Positions 16,820-26,097 of a stretch of DNA of 31,778 nucleotides are shown here, in pieces. The first letter of the stretch is position 1, and every line of letters starts with the position of its first letter. The notes under the pieces were generated by a model. The model saw only the letters and a program-made list of their open reading frames with translations. It had not been told where the DNA came from and searched no databases. The stretch is from Candidatus Mediterraneibacter stercorigallinarum (GTDB taxonomy: Bacteria > Bacillota > Clostridia > Lachnospirales > Lachnospiraceae): contig DXCD01000193.1 in the NCBI GenBank assembly GCA_019116185.1, positions 1-31,778 of the forward strand, written 5' to 3'. The position numbers and the translations under genes are program-made.

Positions 16820-17950
16820 TTACTGTCCCTGACGCATTCCTTCCAGCTTTCTCTTCTTATATGCCTGGTATTCACCGGCATCGATGGCCTCCCGGATCTC
16901 CTCCATCATTGTATTGTAAAAATACAAATTATGAAGAACACACAGTCTCATGCCAAGCATTTCCTTTGCCTTGAGCAGATGGCGGATATAGGCCCGGCTG
17001 TAGCTTCTGCACGCCGGACATCCGCATCCTTCTTCTATAGGATGATCGTCTAATTCATATTTTGCATTGAAAAGGTTCAGCTTTCCATGATTCGTATACA
17101 CATGTCCGTGTCTTCCGTTCCTTGTCGGATACACACAGTCAAAAAAATCAACACCGCGGTCCACTGCCTCCAGAATATTTGCCGGAGTCCCGACACCCAT
17201 GAGATAAGTCGGCTTTTTCTCCGGAAGATTCGGGACAACAGCATCGAGGATACGATACATATCCTCATGGCTTTCCCCTACTGCAAGCCCGCCCACAGCG
17301 TAACCGTCCAGATCCAGTTCCGTGATCTGCTGCGCATGTGCGATACGGATATCTTCATAGATCCCGCCCTGATTAATGCCAAAGAGCATCTGATGCGGAT
17401 TGATCGTATCCGGAAGCGAGTTCAGTCTTTCCATCTCATCTTTACAGCGTTTCAGCCAGCGCGTCGTGCGCTCCACAGAAGCAGCGATATACTTTTTTTC
17501 CGCCACGCTCGACGGACATTCGTCAAAAGCCATCGCAATCGTGGAGGCAAGATTTGACTGGATCTGCATGCTCTCCTCCGGCCCCATGAAGATCTTACGC
17601 CCGTCAATATGAGAATGAAAATGCACCCCTTCTTCTTTTATCTTCCGCAGAGATGCCAGCGAAAACACTTGAAATCCCCCGGAATCTGTAAGGATCGGTC
17701 TGTCCCAGTTCATAAACCGGTGCAGCCCGCCCAGTTTCTTCACAACTTCATCCCCGGGTCTGACATGGAGATGATATGTATTAGAGAGTTCCACCTGCGT
17801 CTTAATCCCTCTCAGGTCATCCGTGGATACAGCGCCTTTTATGGCGGCCGCTGTCCCCACGTTCATGAATACAGGCGTCTCGATGGTGCCGTGTACAGTA
17901 TGAAAACGTCCACGCTTTGCCTTGCCGTCTTTTTTCAGCAGTTCATACAT
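16820..17950 (-). CDS. tgt: tRNA-guanine transglycosylase (queuine synthesis)
   Basis: Exchanges guanine 34 of GUN-anticodon tRNAs for preQ1, a step of queuosine modification. The 376-residue length is normal for the bacterial enzyme. The substrate-binding motif ILTDSGGFQVFSL lies near residue 90, the nucleophilic aspartate is in DFFDCVYPTRNGRHG (about 260-275), and the zinc site is formed by CGCPAC (about 305-310) with a downstream histidine in CVLHNLYFY. The ATG at 17950 has GAGGTT 10 nt upstream. It follows the L,D-transpeptidase gene by 71 bp on the same strand with no clear terminator between, and precedes yajC. queA and other queuosine genes are not in the window. Confidence 0.96.
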   Translation of the reverse strand: MYELLKKDGKAKRGRFHTVHGTIETPVFMNVGTAAAIKGAVSTDDLRGIKTQVELSNTYHLHVRPGDEVVKKLGGLHRFMNWDRPILTDSGGFQVFSLASLRKIKEEGVHFHSHIDGRKIFMGPEESMQIQSNLASTIAMAFDECPSSVAEKKYIAASVERTTRWLKRCKDEMERLNSLPDTINPHQMLFGINQGGIYEDIRIAHAQQITELDLDGYAVGGLAVGESHEDMYRILDAVVPNLPEKKPTYLMGVGTPANILEAVDRGVDFFDCVYPTRNGRHGHVYTNHGKLNLFNAKYELDDHPIEEGCGCPACRSYSRAYIRHLLKAKEMLGMRLCVLHNLYFYNTMMEEIREAIDAGEYQAYKKRKLEGMRQGQ

Positions 17951-18021
17951 TGATATGTTAACCTCATACTATTTCTTCTTAATTTACATCACGTGCCGGC
18001 CGGATCCTTGTCCTGATGCCA

Positions 18022-19851
18022 CTAATAATGAAGGACCACCGGCGTACCCGCGCTTATCATGCCGAACAAAGTTCCCGCATCACTGTAGGACATATTCACA
18101 CAGCCATGGGAACCCAGAGTCTGATAGAGCGTTCCGCCAAAGCCGGGCTGCCAGGTAGCATCATGGAATCCATGCCCCTGATAAGTGAACGGCATCCAAT
18201 AAGACACCGGCGTCCGGTAGATCGGTTCTCCTGTCTCCGGATCTTTCTCTCCCACCAGAGTTGCGTTTCTCTCTGTATAGAGAATGGAATATACTCCGGA
18301 CGGAGTCGCTCTGCTTGGTGTAGGAAGACCTGTCACTACATCCGCCTCAAACGCGACGCTGCCCTCCACGATATACCACATATGCTGTGCGGACAGATCC
18401 ACCTCAATATAGGTGCTGCCCCAGTCCTGGGCTGAATGGGAAGCAGCTGTCTGCGCGTAGGCCGGCTCTCTGGTGACTACTTCTCCGTTTTTAATACTGT
18501 TGATCAGATTCTGTGTCTCCGTTTCCTCATCGATCGACCAGCCATATGTCCCGCCTGAGACTTCTACGGTCTTTCCGCCCGGTGTAGTAATAGTCCTTGC
18601 GGTTCCGACCGTATCATAAGTTGAACCGAACCCTCTCATCCACTCTCTGACAGCTTCCTCATTAAAGGTCACCTGCATGCTTTCATCATATGAGAGCCAT
18701 GTGGAGATCAGATTCTTATCCACCACTACATTTTCTGTCATCGGATATGTGACGCTTGCCTCACAATATTTATTCATGGTATCGCACGCCGCCTGAACTT
18801 CCGGAGATTCGGATGTATATTGCGGCAGTTTGTAACATTCTTCTTCAAGCATATCCAGCGTAGGATTAAACTCTGTGATGTAGTCTTTAATCTTTTCAGT
18901 CAGGACTTCCATATCAACAGCAGTCCCGTATACCTCCGGCTCTACTACAAAGGAGTTCCCGTCAAATTTCGGATAAGCGGATACTGGTTCTGTCTGCTCC
19001 TGAGTCACTGCCTTTACTGACTGGATTTTCTCCTCCAGTGCGTTTTCATCATAGTCTACCTGGATGCGTATATCCTGGCTTGTCTTTGAAAAAAGTGATG
19101 TCAGCCAGAAAAGAGGATTCTGTTTCTGCAATGCATCTTCCACGCTGGAGTCCTCTTTATAGACCAGCGAGATCTCTGAACCGGTGATCACATCTGTCTC
19201 ATTATTAAGTTCAATCAGCGTCAACTCATAATCTTTGACCTGATCCTTCAGGTATGCTTCCACATCCGCTACGGTTTTACCTGAAAAATCCTTCCCGTTG
19301 ATCGTTGTATTTATGAAGAAATGTCCGATAAAAAAGGCAGAAATTCCTAAATAAATTACAAGAATTCCTCCTACAATGCTTCCTGCGATGACCCAGGGCT
19401 TCTTTCCCATATTTTTCTTCTCTTTCCTGCCTGCCCTGCGTCTCTTTCTTCTTTTTTTGCTGCCTGTATCCTCTTCTTCCAATTCTTCCCCTAAATCATC
19501 ATCTTCCAGACCGTCCTCTTCGAAACCCTCCTCTTCCAGATCATCCTCTTCGAAATCCTCCTCTTCCAGATCATCCTCTTCGAAGAAGGTCTCCTCTTCA
19601 TCGGAGCAGCTCTCTGCCTCTTCTGCATTCGTTCCTGCTGCCTGCACGTCAGCTGCTGCCTCAGTTTCCACATCCGCAGTTTCATCAGGCGTTCCATTGT
19701 CTGGAACCGTTCTTTTCTGCATCTTCTTGAATTGTTTTGTCTCCTGTGCTTCTCCTGCTTCATCGAATGCGCTTTCGTCAACGATTTCTATATCTTCGTG
19801 ATGTATATCCGATTGTTTCCTGTCTCTTTTTTTACTCATCAGACTGCCCAT
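18022..19851 (-). CDS. Membrane-anchored L,D-transpeptidase with YoaR-like domains and an acidic cytoplasmic tail
   Basis: Predicted to form 3-3 peptide cross-links in peptidoglycan, which resist most beta-lactams except carbapenems. The 609-residue protein has a long N-terminal cytoplasmic part, very acidic at about 70-130 with a tandem 10-residue repeat, followed by a basic patch (KKRRKRRR...) that fits the positive-inside rule. One transmembrane helix spans about 154-178. The outer part has two segments resembling the PG_binding_4/YoaR-like domain (about 180-470), and a C-terminal YkuD domain (about 485-609) with the catalytic motif SHGCVNM, nucleophile C584. The start at 19851 has AGGA close by; a second ATG four codons on is possible but lacks a ribosome site. 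It is divergent from aroC. The role of the acidic tail is unknown. Confidence 0.92.
   Translation of the reverse strand: MGSLMSKKRDRKQSDIHHEDIEIVDESAFDEAGEAQETKQFKKMQKRTVPDNGTPDETADVETEAAADVQAAGTNAEEAESCSDEEETFFEEDDLEEEDFEEDDLEEEGFEEDGLEDDDLGEELEEEDTGSKKRRKRRRAGRKEKKNMGKKPWVIAGSIVGGILVIYLGISAFFIGHFFINTTINGKDFSGKTVADVEAYLKDQVKDYELTLIELNNETDVITGSEISLVYKEDSSVEDALQKQNPLFWLTSLFSKTSQDIRIQVDYDENALEEKIQSVKAVTQEQTEPVSAYPKFDGNSFVVEPEVYGTAVDMEVLTEKIKDYITEFNPTLDMLEEECYKLPQYTSESPEVQAACDTMNKYCEASVTYPMTENVVVDKNLISTWLSYDESMQVTFNEEAVREWMRGFGSTYDTVGTARTITTPGGKTVEVSGGTYGWSIDEETETQNLINSIKNGEVVTREPAYAQTAASHSAQDWGSTYIEVDLSAQHMWYIVEGSVAFEADVVTGLPTPSRATPSGVYSILYTERNATLVGEKDPETGEPIYRTPVSYWMPFTYQGHGFHDATWQPGFGGTLYQTLGSHGCVNMSYSDAGTLFGMISAGTPVVLHY
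19501..19590 (-). repeat. Three tandem 30-bp units within the transpeptidase gene
   Basis: Units 19501-19530, 19531-19560 and 19561-19590 are near-identical, especially the last two over their first 24 bases. Each encodes about ten residues of the pattern FEEDDLEEE. The repeat stays in frame, so copy-number change would alter tail length without breaking the protein. Confidence 0.85.
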
Positions 19852-19879
19852 CTCTTTCCTATTACAATATTACGGCAAC

Positions 19880-19885
19880 ATTATA
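19880..19885 (-). promoter_or_regulatory. Candidate -10 box for the transpeptidase gene
   Basis: TATAAT on the minus strand, 29 nt before the start codon. No good -35 is seen 17 nt upstream. The rest of 19886-20030 is AT-rich, with no gene or other clear signal. Confidence 0.4.
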
Positions 19886-20030
19886 GTACGAATGTTCTAA
19901 AAAGTACAGAAAATTCTTACCTATTCATAAAAACTTAAAAACTATTTAAAAAGTGTTACATTCTGTTCTGTCCCGGCTGCCATACCTATATAGATTAGAC
20001 TCTGCTTCTAGAAAAAAGGTTGCATTTTTC

Positions 20031-20060
20031 TTGTCAAGACCAGTCCTCTTCCTATATAAT
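20031..20060 (+). promoter_or_regulatory. Promoter of aroC
   Basis: TTGTCA (20031-20036), an 18-nt spacer and TATAAT (20055-20060). The transcript would start near 20067, leaving a leader of about 79 nt. Confidence 0.65.
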
Positions 20061-20066
20061 GATAAT

Positions 20067-20145
20067 GTTTTTTACTTGCATCCCTCTATGGGATGCTCAG
20101 ACCTAAGACGTTTCATTCCGAAAAGGAATAGAAAGGAGTTTATAT
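20067..20145 (+). other. aroC 5' leader with two small hairpins
   Basis: GCATCCC (20078-20084) pairs with GGGATGC (20090-20096) over a 5-nt loop; ATTCC (20115-20119) pairs with GGAAT (20125-20129), ending just before the AAGGAG ribosome site. It does not match any riboswitch or T-box known to me. The second hairpin could influence ribosome access. Confidence 0.4.
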
Positions 20146-21258
20146 ATGAGCGGTTCAACTTTTGGATCTATATTCCGCATCACGACATGGGGGGAGTCAC
20201 ATGGCCCGGGCATTGGTGTGGTGATCGACGGCTGTCCTGCCGGCGTCCCTGTCTCAGAAAACGATATCCAGAATTATCTTGACAGACGGAAGCCGGGACA
20301 GAGTAAATATACTACCAAACGAAACGAATCCGATTCAGTGGAGATTCTCTCCGGTGTATTTGAAGGAAAGACCACCGGCACTCCCATTTCTCTTTTGGTT
20401 CGCAATCAGGATCAGCGGTCCAGAGACTACGGCAGCATCGCATCTATGTTTCGCCCCGGACATGCGGACTATCCTTTTACAGAAAAATATGGTTTCCGGG
20501 ACTACCGGGGAGGCGGACGTTCCTCCGGCCGCGAGACGATCGGGCGTGTAGCAGGCGGAGCCGTCGCGTCTCTGCTTTTAAAAGAACTGGGCATCCGTGT
20601 AATGGCATACACAAAATCCATCGGTCCTTTCACTGTATCCGAAAAGGATTACCACATGTCTGAAATATTCGAAAATCCTCTTTATATGCCTGAAAACACT
20701 GTTGCAGAACAGGCCGGAGAATACATTGCCTCCCTTATGGCAGAAAAAGATTCCTGCGGGGGCGTCATCGAATGTATCGCTGAAGGTCTCCCTGCCGGGC
20801 TGGGAGAGCCTGTTTTTGACAAACTGGACGCTCTTCTCGCCCACGCTGTCATGTCAATTGGCTCGGTAAAGGGAGTAGAAATCGGAGACGGCTTTGCAGC
20901 CGCGTCCTCCAGGGGCAGCGTAAATAATGATCCTTTTTACGCCCAAAACGGAGTCATCCATAAACAAACCAACCATTCCGGCGGCACTCTCGGCGGTATG
21001 AGCGACGGCTCGCGCCTTGTCCTGAGAGCTGCCGTCAAGCCTACCGCATCCATTGCCAGGACACAGCAGACCGTAAATACTGCCGGTGAAAATACCGAGA
21101 TAGAAGTCCTTGGCAGACATGACCCTGTCATCGTTCCCCGGGCAGTCGTTGTCGTGGAAGCCATGACCGCGCTCACCCTGGCGGACCTTCTGCTCAGAAA
21201 TATGTCCGCGCAGTTAGATCATGTAAAAAAGATATACACCCCCGTACCGGAAGTTTAA
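20146..21258 (+). CDS. aroC: Chorismate synthase
   Basis: Converts 5-enolpyruvylshikimate 3-phosphate to chorismate, the branch point to aromatic amino acids and folate, using reduced FMN. The 370-residue length is usual. All three family signatures are present: GESHGPGIGVVIDGCPAG at about 16-33, GGGRSSGRETIGRVAGGAVA at about 120-140, and SGGTLGGMSDG near 283. The ATG has AAGGAG 7 nt upstream. It is monocistronic, with its own promoter and terminator. Other shikimate genes are absent from the window, so the pathway is dispersed. The flavin reductase partner cannot be identified here. Confidence 0.97.
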   Translation: MSGSTFGSIFRITTWGESHGPGIGVVIDGCPAGVPVSENDIQNYLDRRKPGQSKYTTKRNESDSVEILSGVFEGKTTGTPISLLVRNQDQRSRDYGSIASMFRPGHADYPFTEKYGFRDYRGGGRSSGRETIGRVAGGAVASLLLKELGIRVMAYTKSIGPFTVSEKDYHMSEIFENPLYMPENTVAEQAGEYIASLMAEKDSCGGVIECIAEGLPAGLGEPVFDKLDALLAHAVMSIGSVKGVEIGDGFAAASSRGSVNNDPFYAQNGVIHKQTNHSGGTLGGMSDGSRLVLRAAVKPTASIARTQQTVNTAGENTEIEVLGRHDPVIVPRAVVVVEAMTALTLADLLLRNMSAQLDHVKKIYTPVPEV

Positions 21259-21315
21259 TCCAAGGTCAAATGCAGTAAACATAAACTTTTCTAATACAAA
21301 ATTATAAAATGAACT

Positions 21316-21375
21316 ATGCCCGCCAGCCTGGCTGTGAAAGCCAGATTCCGGCGGGCATTCTTAGTTTTCTATGCT
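21316..21375 (+). terminator. Terminator after aroC
   Basis: ATGCCCGCC (21316-21324) pairs with GGCGGGCAT (21350-21358), and CTGGCT pairs with AGCCAG inside. A T-rich stretch (TTCTTAGTTTTCT) follows on the plus strand. It lies 58 nt past the aroC stop and could also help stop purL transcription from the other strand, though that side lacks a clear T run. Confidence 0.75.
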
Positions 21376-21400
21376 TATCTTTTCCTTATTCGGAAATGCA

Positions 21401-24400
21401 TTATTTAAAATACTTAACTCCGGATTCAAATATCTTCAGATCCTGCTCCCCGTAAATATTGACTGCTACGGAATCACCGCGGCGTTCCGAGTGAGCCATC
21501 TTGCCGAGCACGCGTCCGTCCGGGCTTGTGATTCCCTCGATCGCGCGATAAGAACCGTTGATATTCCATTCCTCATCCATGCTTATATTTCCTTCCGGAT
21601 CGCAGTACTGAGTTGCAATCTGTCCGTTTGCAGCCAGGCGGTCAAGCCATTCTTCACTTGCCACAAAGCGGCCCTCTCCATGAGACGCCGGATTCGTGTA
21701 TACTCCGCCCAGCTCTGCCTCCTGCAGCCATGGGGACTTATTGGTCACAACCTTCGTGTATACCATCTTGGAGATATGGCGTCCGATGGTATTGTATGTC
21801 AAGGTCGGAGACTCCTCTGCCTGTCCCACGATCTTGCCATACGGCACCAGTCCCAGTTTGATCAGCGCCTGGAAGCCGTTGCAGATACCCAGGGCAAGTC
21901 CGTCCCTCTCATTTAACAGCTTTTCTACTGCCTCTTTGATCTTCGCATTCTGGAATGCGGTCGCAAAGAACTTGGCAGATCCATCCGGTTCGTCGCCCGC
22001 GCTGAATCCGCCCGGGAACATGATCATCTGTGCCTGGCCAATGGCTTTTTCAAACTCCTCTACCGAAGAACGGATATCCTCTGCGTCAAGATTGCGGAAT
22101 ACCCTGGTTGTCACTTTCGCTCCTGCGCGCTCAAATGCTTTCGCACTATCATACTCGCAGTTCGTTCCCGGGAATACCGGTATGAATACTGTGGGCTGCC
22201 CGATCTTATGGCTGCAGATGTGAATGCCGGAAACATCATACAATTTTTCCTCCACAGCTTTATCTGAGCTTTCTGCGGATTTGGTTGCAAACACGCCCTC
22301 CAGAGTTCCTGTCCATGCGCTCAGCGCTTCCTCCATGCTGATCTGCACATTGCCGTACTCAAATCCATTCTTATCAGTAACTTCACCAATCACTGTATAG
22401 CTGATCTGCAGGTTTCCAACCTGGCCGTCCTCCACCTCTGCGATGATATCGCCGAATGCAGGAGCAAACAGATCTCTGGCGTCCATGTTGTGCTCGATCT
22501 TCACGCCCATATGATTACCAAACGCCATCTTGCTCACTGCCGCGATCACGCCGTGACGGTCAAGGGCATATGCGGACACAATCCTGCCGGCCCTGATATC
22601 TTCTGTAAATTTCCCATACTGCTCCATGATCTGATCATATACAGGAAGATCATACTCATCTCTGTTGATCCGCAGCCATACAAGCTTATTTCCTGCTTTC
22701 TTAAGCTCCGGCGTAATGATATCCTTCTCTACTGCCATGTCCACTGCAAAGGATACCAGTGTCGGCGGAACATCAATATCCTGGAAGGTTCCTGACATAC
22801 TGTCCTTTCCTCCGATAGACGGAAGCCCGAACCCGATCTGCGCGGCATACGCGCCAAGCAGGGCTGCAAAAGGCTGGCTCCATCTCTTCGGATCCTCTGT
22901 CATGCGGCGGAAGTATTCCTGGAATGTGAAACGGATCTTCTGATAATCACCGCCTGCTGCAACGATCTTTGCCACAGATTCCACTACTGCATAAACTGCT
23001 CCATGATACGGGCTCCAGCTGGACAGATAAGGATCGAATCCATAACTCATCATGGACACGCTGTCCGTGCTGCCTGTCATAACCGGCACTTTCGCAACCA
23101 TTGCCTGTGTCTCTGTCAGCTGATATTTCCCTCCGTGAGGCATAAACACAGATCCAGCGCCAATGGATCCGTCGAACATCTCCACAAGGCCTTTCTGTGA
23201 GCATACGTTCAGATCGCTCAGAGTCTCAAGCCATGCTGCTCTTACGTCACCCACTTCTTTTCTGTTAAACAGGCTTCCCGCGCGTTCAGGCATCTCCACC
23301 TCCACGCTGGTCTCCTGATGAGCTCCGTTGGTATCAAGAAAAGCTCTTGACAGGTTTACAATCTCCTGTCCTCTCCAGATCAGAACAAGTCTCGGTTCCT
23401 CTGTCACTACCGCAACCTCGGTTGCCTCCAGGTTTTCTTCCTTTGCATATGCCATGAACTCTGCCACGTTCTTCGGATCTACCACAACTGCCATTCTCTC
23501 CTGGGATTCAGAGATCGCGATCTCTGTCCCGTCCAGTCCGGCATATTTCTTCGGCACTTTATCAAGCTCTACGCGGAGGCCGTCCGCCAGCTCGCCGATA
23601 GCAACCGACACACCGCCCGCGCCAAAGTCATTACACTTCTTAATGATACGGCTCACTTCCTCGCGGCGGAAAAGTCTCTGGATCTTACGCTCTGTGGGCG
23701 GGTTTCCTTTCTGGACTTCCGCTCCGCAAGTCTCGATGGACTCCTCTGTGTGGACCTTTGATGATCCTGTTGCGCCGCCGCAGCCGTCGCGTCCGGTCCT
23801 TCCGCCAAGAAGGATAATAATATCTCCCGGATCTGAATTCTCGCGGATGACTGCCCGTCTCGGAGCCGCTCCCAGGACAGCGCCGATCTCCATACGTTTT
23901 GCCACGTAGTCAGGGTGATAGATCTCCTTGACAAGACCCGTTGCCAGACCGATCTGGTTGCCGTAAGAACTGTAGCCATGCGCAGCCTCGCGGACAAGCT
24001 TCTTCTGCGGAAGCTTTCCTTTGAGCGTATCTTTCACGGATACCGTCGGATCCGCCGCGCCGGTCACGCGCATCGCCTGATACACATAGGTACGCCCTGA
24101 CAGCGGATCGCGGATCGCTCCGCCCAGACAGGTCGCCGCTCCTCCGAAAGGCTCGATCTCTGTCGGGTGGTTGTGCGTCTCATTTTTAAAGTTGATCAGC
24201 CACTCTTCTTCCACGCCGTCCACTTTGATGGGCACAACAATACTGCATGCATTGATCTCATCAGACTCTTCCTGGTCCTGAAGCTTTCCTTCCTTTTTCA
24301 GTCTGCGCATCGCCATAAGAGCAAGATCCATCAGACAGACGAATTTATCTTCCCTGCCTGCAAAAATCTCACTGTGGTCTTTTAAATATTCTTTGTACGT

Positions 24401-25156
24401 ATCTTCAATAGGCTTCCTGTAATCGCCCTCGTCAAAACTGATATCCTTGAGTTCCGTAGAAAAAGTCGTATGGCGGCAGTGATCCGACCAGTAAGTATCA
24501 AGGACACGGATCTCTGTCATCGTCGGATCTCTGTGCTCCTCGCCTTTATAATAATTCTGGATATGCATAAAATCCTTAAATGTCATAGCAAGTCCAAGAG
24601 AACCATAGAGCTCTTTGAGCTCTGCCTCCGGCATATCCTTAAAACCATCAAACACCTTGATGTCTTCCGGCTCCTCAAACACTGTAACTAAGGTGTCCGG
24701 CTTCTCTTCCTGCGCTTCTCTGGAATCCACCGGATTGATGCAGTGGCTGCGGATCGCTGCAAACTCTTCATCAGAGATGTCCCCTTCGATCACATAAGTC
24801 ACGGCGGTCCGGATCACCGGCATTTCATCTTCTTTAATAAAACGGACACACTGTTCTGCCGAATCTGCCCTCTGGTCAAACTGTCCCGGCAGGTATTCCA
24901 CAGAAAAGCAGCGCTCCCCTTCTTTCATCGGAAATTCTTCTTTGTAGAGGATATCCACAGGCGGCTCTGCGAACACGCCTTTGCACGCTTTTTCAAACGT
25001 CTCCACCGAAAGATTCTCAACATCATACCGGATCAGGACGCGGACTCCGGACACATCACGGATCCCCAGATAGTGTCGGATCTCATGCCTTAACTCCTTT
25101 GCTGCAACAGCAAATTCCGGTTTCTTCTCTACAAACACACGTTTTACATTACTCAT
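21401..25156 (-). CDS. purL: Phosphoribosylformylglycinamidine synthase, single-chain form
   Basis: Fourth step of purine synthesis: converts FGAR to FGAM with glutamine and ATP. The 1251-residue chain unites the functions that many Firmicutes split over PurS, PurL and PurQ. An N-terminal PurS-like segment is followed by two AIR-synthase-type halves, with the ATP/substrate motifs KNETHNHPTEIEPFGGAATCLGGAIRD in the first half and GGKDSMSG in the second. The C-terminal glutaminase (from about 985) has the nucleophile in GICNGFQALIKLG and the His/Glu pair in PASHGEGRF. It matches the clade of one-chain enzymes found in clostridia and streptococci (TIGR01857). The frame extends to 25204, but the ATG at 25156 has AGGAGA 5 nt before it and begins at the family N-terminus. 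Confidence 0.96.
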   Translation of the reverse strand: MSNVKRVFVEKKPEFAVAAKELRHEIRHYLGIRDVSGVRVLIRYDVENLSVETFEKACKGVFAEPPVDILYKEEFPMKEGERCFSVEYLPGQFDQRADSAEQCVRFIKEDEMPVIRTAVTYVIEGDISDEEFAAIRSHCINPVDSREAQEEKPDTLVTVFEEPEDIKVFDGFKDMPEAELKELYGSLGLAMTFKDFMHIQNYYKGEEHRDPTMTEIRVLDTYWSDHCRHTTFSTELKDISFDEGDYRKPIEDTYKEYLKDHSEIFAGREDKFVCLMDLALMAMRRLKKEGKLQDQEESDEINACSIVVPIKVDGVEEEWLINFKNETHNHPTEIEPFGGAATCLGGAIRDPLSGRTYVYQAMRVTGAADPTVSVKDTLKGKLPQKKLVREAAHGYSSYGNQIGLATGLVKEIYHPDYVAKRMEIGAVLGAAPRRAVIRENSDPGDIIILLGGRTGRDGCGGATGSSKVHTEESIETCGAEVQKGNPPTERKIQRLFRREEVSRIIKKCNDFGAGGVSVAIGELADGLRVELDKVPKKYAGLDGTEIAISESQERMAVVVDPKNVAEFMAYAKEENLEATEVAVVTEEPRLVLIWRGQEIVNLSRAFLDTNGAHQETSVEVEMPERAGSLFNRKEVGDVRAAWLETLSDLNVCSQKGLVEMFDGSIGAGSVFMPHGGKYQLTETQAMVAKVPVMTGSTDSVSMMSYGFDPYLSSWSPYHGAVYAVVESVAKIVAAGGDYQKIRFTFQEYFRRMTEDPKRWSQPFAALLGAYAAQIGFGLPSIGGKDSMSGTFQDIDVPPTLVSFAVDMAVEKDIITPELKKAGNKLVWLRINRDEYDLPVYDQIMEQYGKFTEDIRAGRIVSAYALDRHGVIAAVSKMAFGNHMGVKIEHNMDARDLFAPAFGDIIAEVEDGQVGNLQISYTVIGEVTDKNGFEYGNVQISMEEALSAWTGTLEGVFATKSAESSDKAVEEKLYDVSGIHICSHKIGQPTVFIPVFPGTNCEYDSAKAFERAGAKVTTRVFRNLDAEDIRSSVEEFEKAIGQAQMIMFPGGFSAGDEPDGSAKFFATAFQNAKIKEAVEKLLNERDGLALGICNGFQALIKLGLVPYGKIVGQAEESPTLTYNTIGRHISKMVYTKVVTNKSPWLQEAELGGVYTNPASHGEGRFVASEEWLDRLAANGQIATQYCDPEGNISMDEEWNINGSYRAIEGITSPDGRVLGKMAHSERRGDSVAVNIYGEQDLKIFESGVKYFK

Positions 25157-25286
25157 ATAAGTCTCCTTTACCTCCTGCTGTATGCTTTCCCGCACACAGA
25201 TCATCTGCTGATAGTCTCTGCTTGTATCGTACCATAATTTACATCATTAGTATAATTAATATAATTAAACTTTATAATAAGTAAGA
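25157..25286 (-). promoter_or_regulatory. AT-rich gap upstream of purL, probable promoter region
   Basis: Several TATAAT-like hexamers occur (for example TATACT near 25250 on the minus strand), and ATTAGT/ACTAAT forms an inverted repeat across the stretch, but no -35/-10 pair is convincing. No purine riboswitch sequence was seen. Confidence 0.3.
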
Positions 25287-26012
25287 CTAATCACTTTTCT
25301 TTTTCTTTGAAAGATAGCCGGGAATCAGGCTGAAAACAAGAAGGACAGCCAGTATTCCCAGGAAAATTACGCCAATCCTGATCACAAAATCATAGAACAG
25401 TCCCTCCGGCAGCATACGGATCATATAGTCTGTCGCCGGATCAAACAGCCACAGGTCATTGTCAAAAAAGATATGATGGAACTGTACAAACAGCGCGTTA
25501 AAATCAATGACCGCCGCAATGCCGATAAGCGCTGCTGCCGCAGCGGATATTCCAAGTGCCGCATGGTAGGACCTTGGGATGATTTTCCTGATATCGGCCC
25601 GGGTCGCCAAAAGAAAGATCAGGCACAGCACTGCCGCTATGCACGCACCTGTCCGGATGTTCAGCCCTCCAATAAACAGATCTCTTACCTCTGCCATGTG
25701 AAAGCGGTCCTGCTCATTAAAAAAATCCTGTTCCTCCCCTTCCACAGTAGTCATCACCGAGAGCGTATCCCTGTCTCCTCTCAGATATGCCATCATCTCA
25801 TGCGTCACATACATAGCGTCTTCCATAGTCATATCAAGTTCTGAAAGTACGTCATATTTCTCATATTCCTTCTGATACACGCTGAAATCAGAATACATGG
25901 CAATCTCAAAACTTGTGATCAACACTGCCGCTATGACAGAAAAAGCAAGGATCACTCCCGCCAGACACTGTACTTTGGCCATAGCGGTATTTTTCTTAAC
26001 GTTTTTTTCCAT
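25287..26012 (-). CDS. Integral membrane protein, DUF1461 (TIGR01906) family
   Basis: Function unknown. The 241-residue protein has four hydrophobic helices, at about 14-38, 117-136, 149-170 and 208-230. Between the first and second is an acidic, tyrosine-rich extracytoplasmic loop with the conserved-looking segment YVTHEMMAYLRGD and later HMAEVRDLF. Between the third and fourth is the family hallmark FHHIFFDNDLWLFDPATDYMIRMLPEGLF. The C-terminus is short and lysine-rich. The ATG at 26012 has AAAGGAT upstream. It is divergent from the lysR gene (85 bp between starts) and lies 130 bp upstream of purL on the same strand, so read-through into purL is possible. The family name is assigned by motif recognition. 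Confidence 0.8.
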   Translation of the reverse strand: MEKNVKKNTAMAKVQCLAGVILAFSVIAAVLITSFEIAMYSDFSVYQKEYEKYDVLSELDMTMEDAMYVTHEMMAYLRGDRDTLSVMTTVEGEEQDFFNEQDRFHMAEVRDLFIGGLNIRTGACIAAVLCLIFLLATRADIRKIIPRSYHAALGISAAAAALIGIAAVIDFNALFVQFHHIFFDNDLWLFDPATDYMIRMLPEGLFYDFVIRIGVIFLGILAVLLVFSLIPGYLSKKKKSD

Positions 26013-26039
26013 TATAATATAATCCTTTCAACAGCAATA

Positions 26040-26068
26040 TTGTTTTTTCTTTTCATTTAGCTTATAAT
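26040..26068 (+). promoter_or_regulatory. Promoter of the lysR-type gene
   Basis: TTGTTT (26040-26045), a 17-nt spacer and TATAAT (26063-26068). A small palindrome CAATATTG (26035-26042) overlaps the -35 and could be part of a regulator site controlling both divergent genes. Confidence 0.6.
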
Positions 26069-26097
26069 ACAACCAATATTTATTAGGAGGTCTAATA

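Noticed and set aside
19885..19898. LexA-like dyad upstream of the L,D-transpeptidase gene (AGAACATTCGTACT on the minus strand)
   Set aside because: The right half is GTAC rather than GTTC and the centre does not fit RNRY, so two core positions fail; not enough to claim SOS control.
25157..25286. Purine riboswitch upstream of purL
   Set aside because: The stretch is AT-rich without the conserved loop sequences of the purine aptamer.
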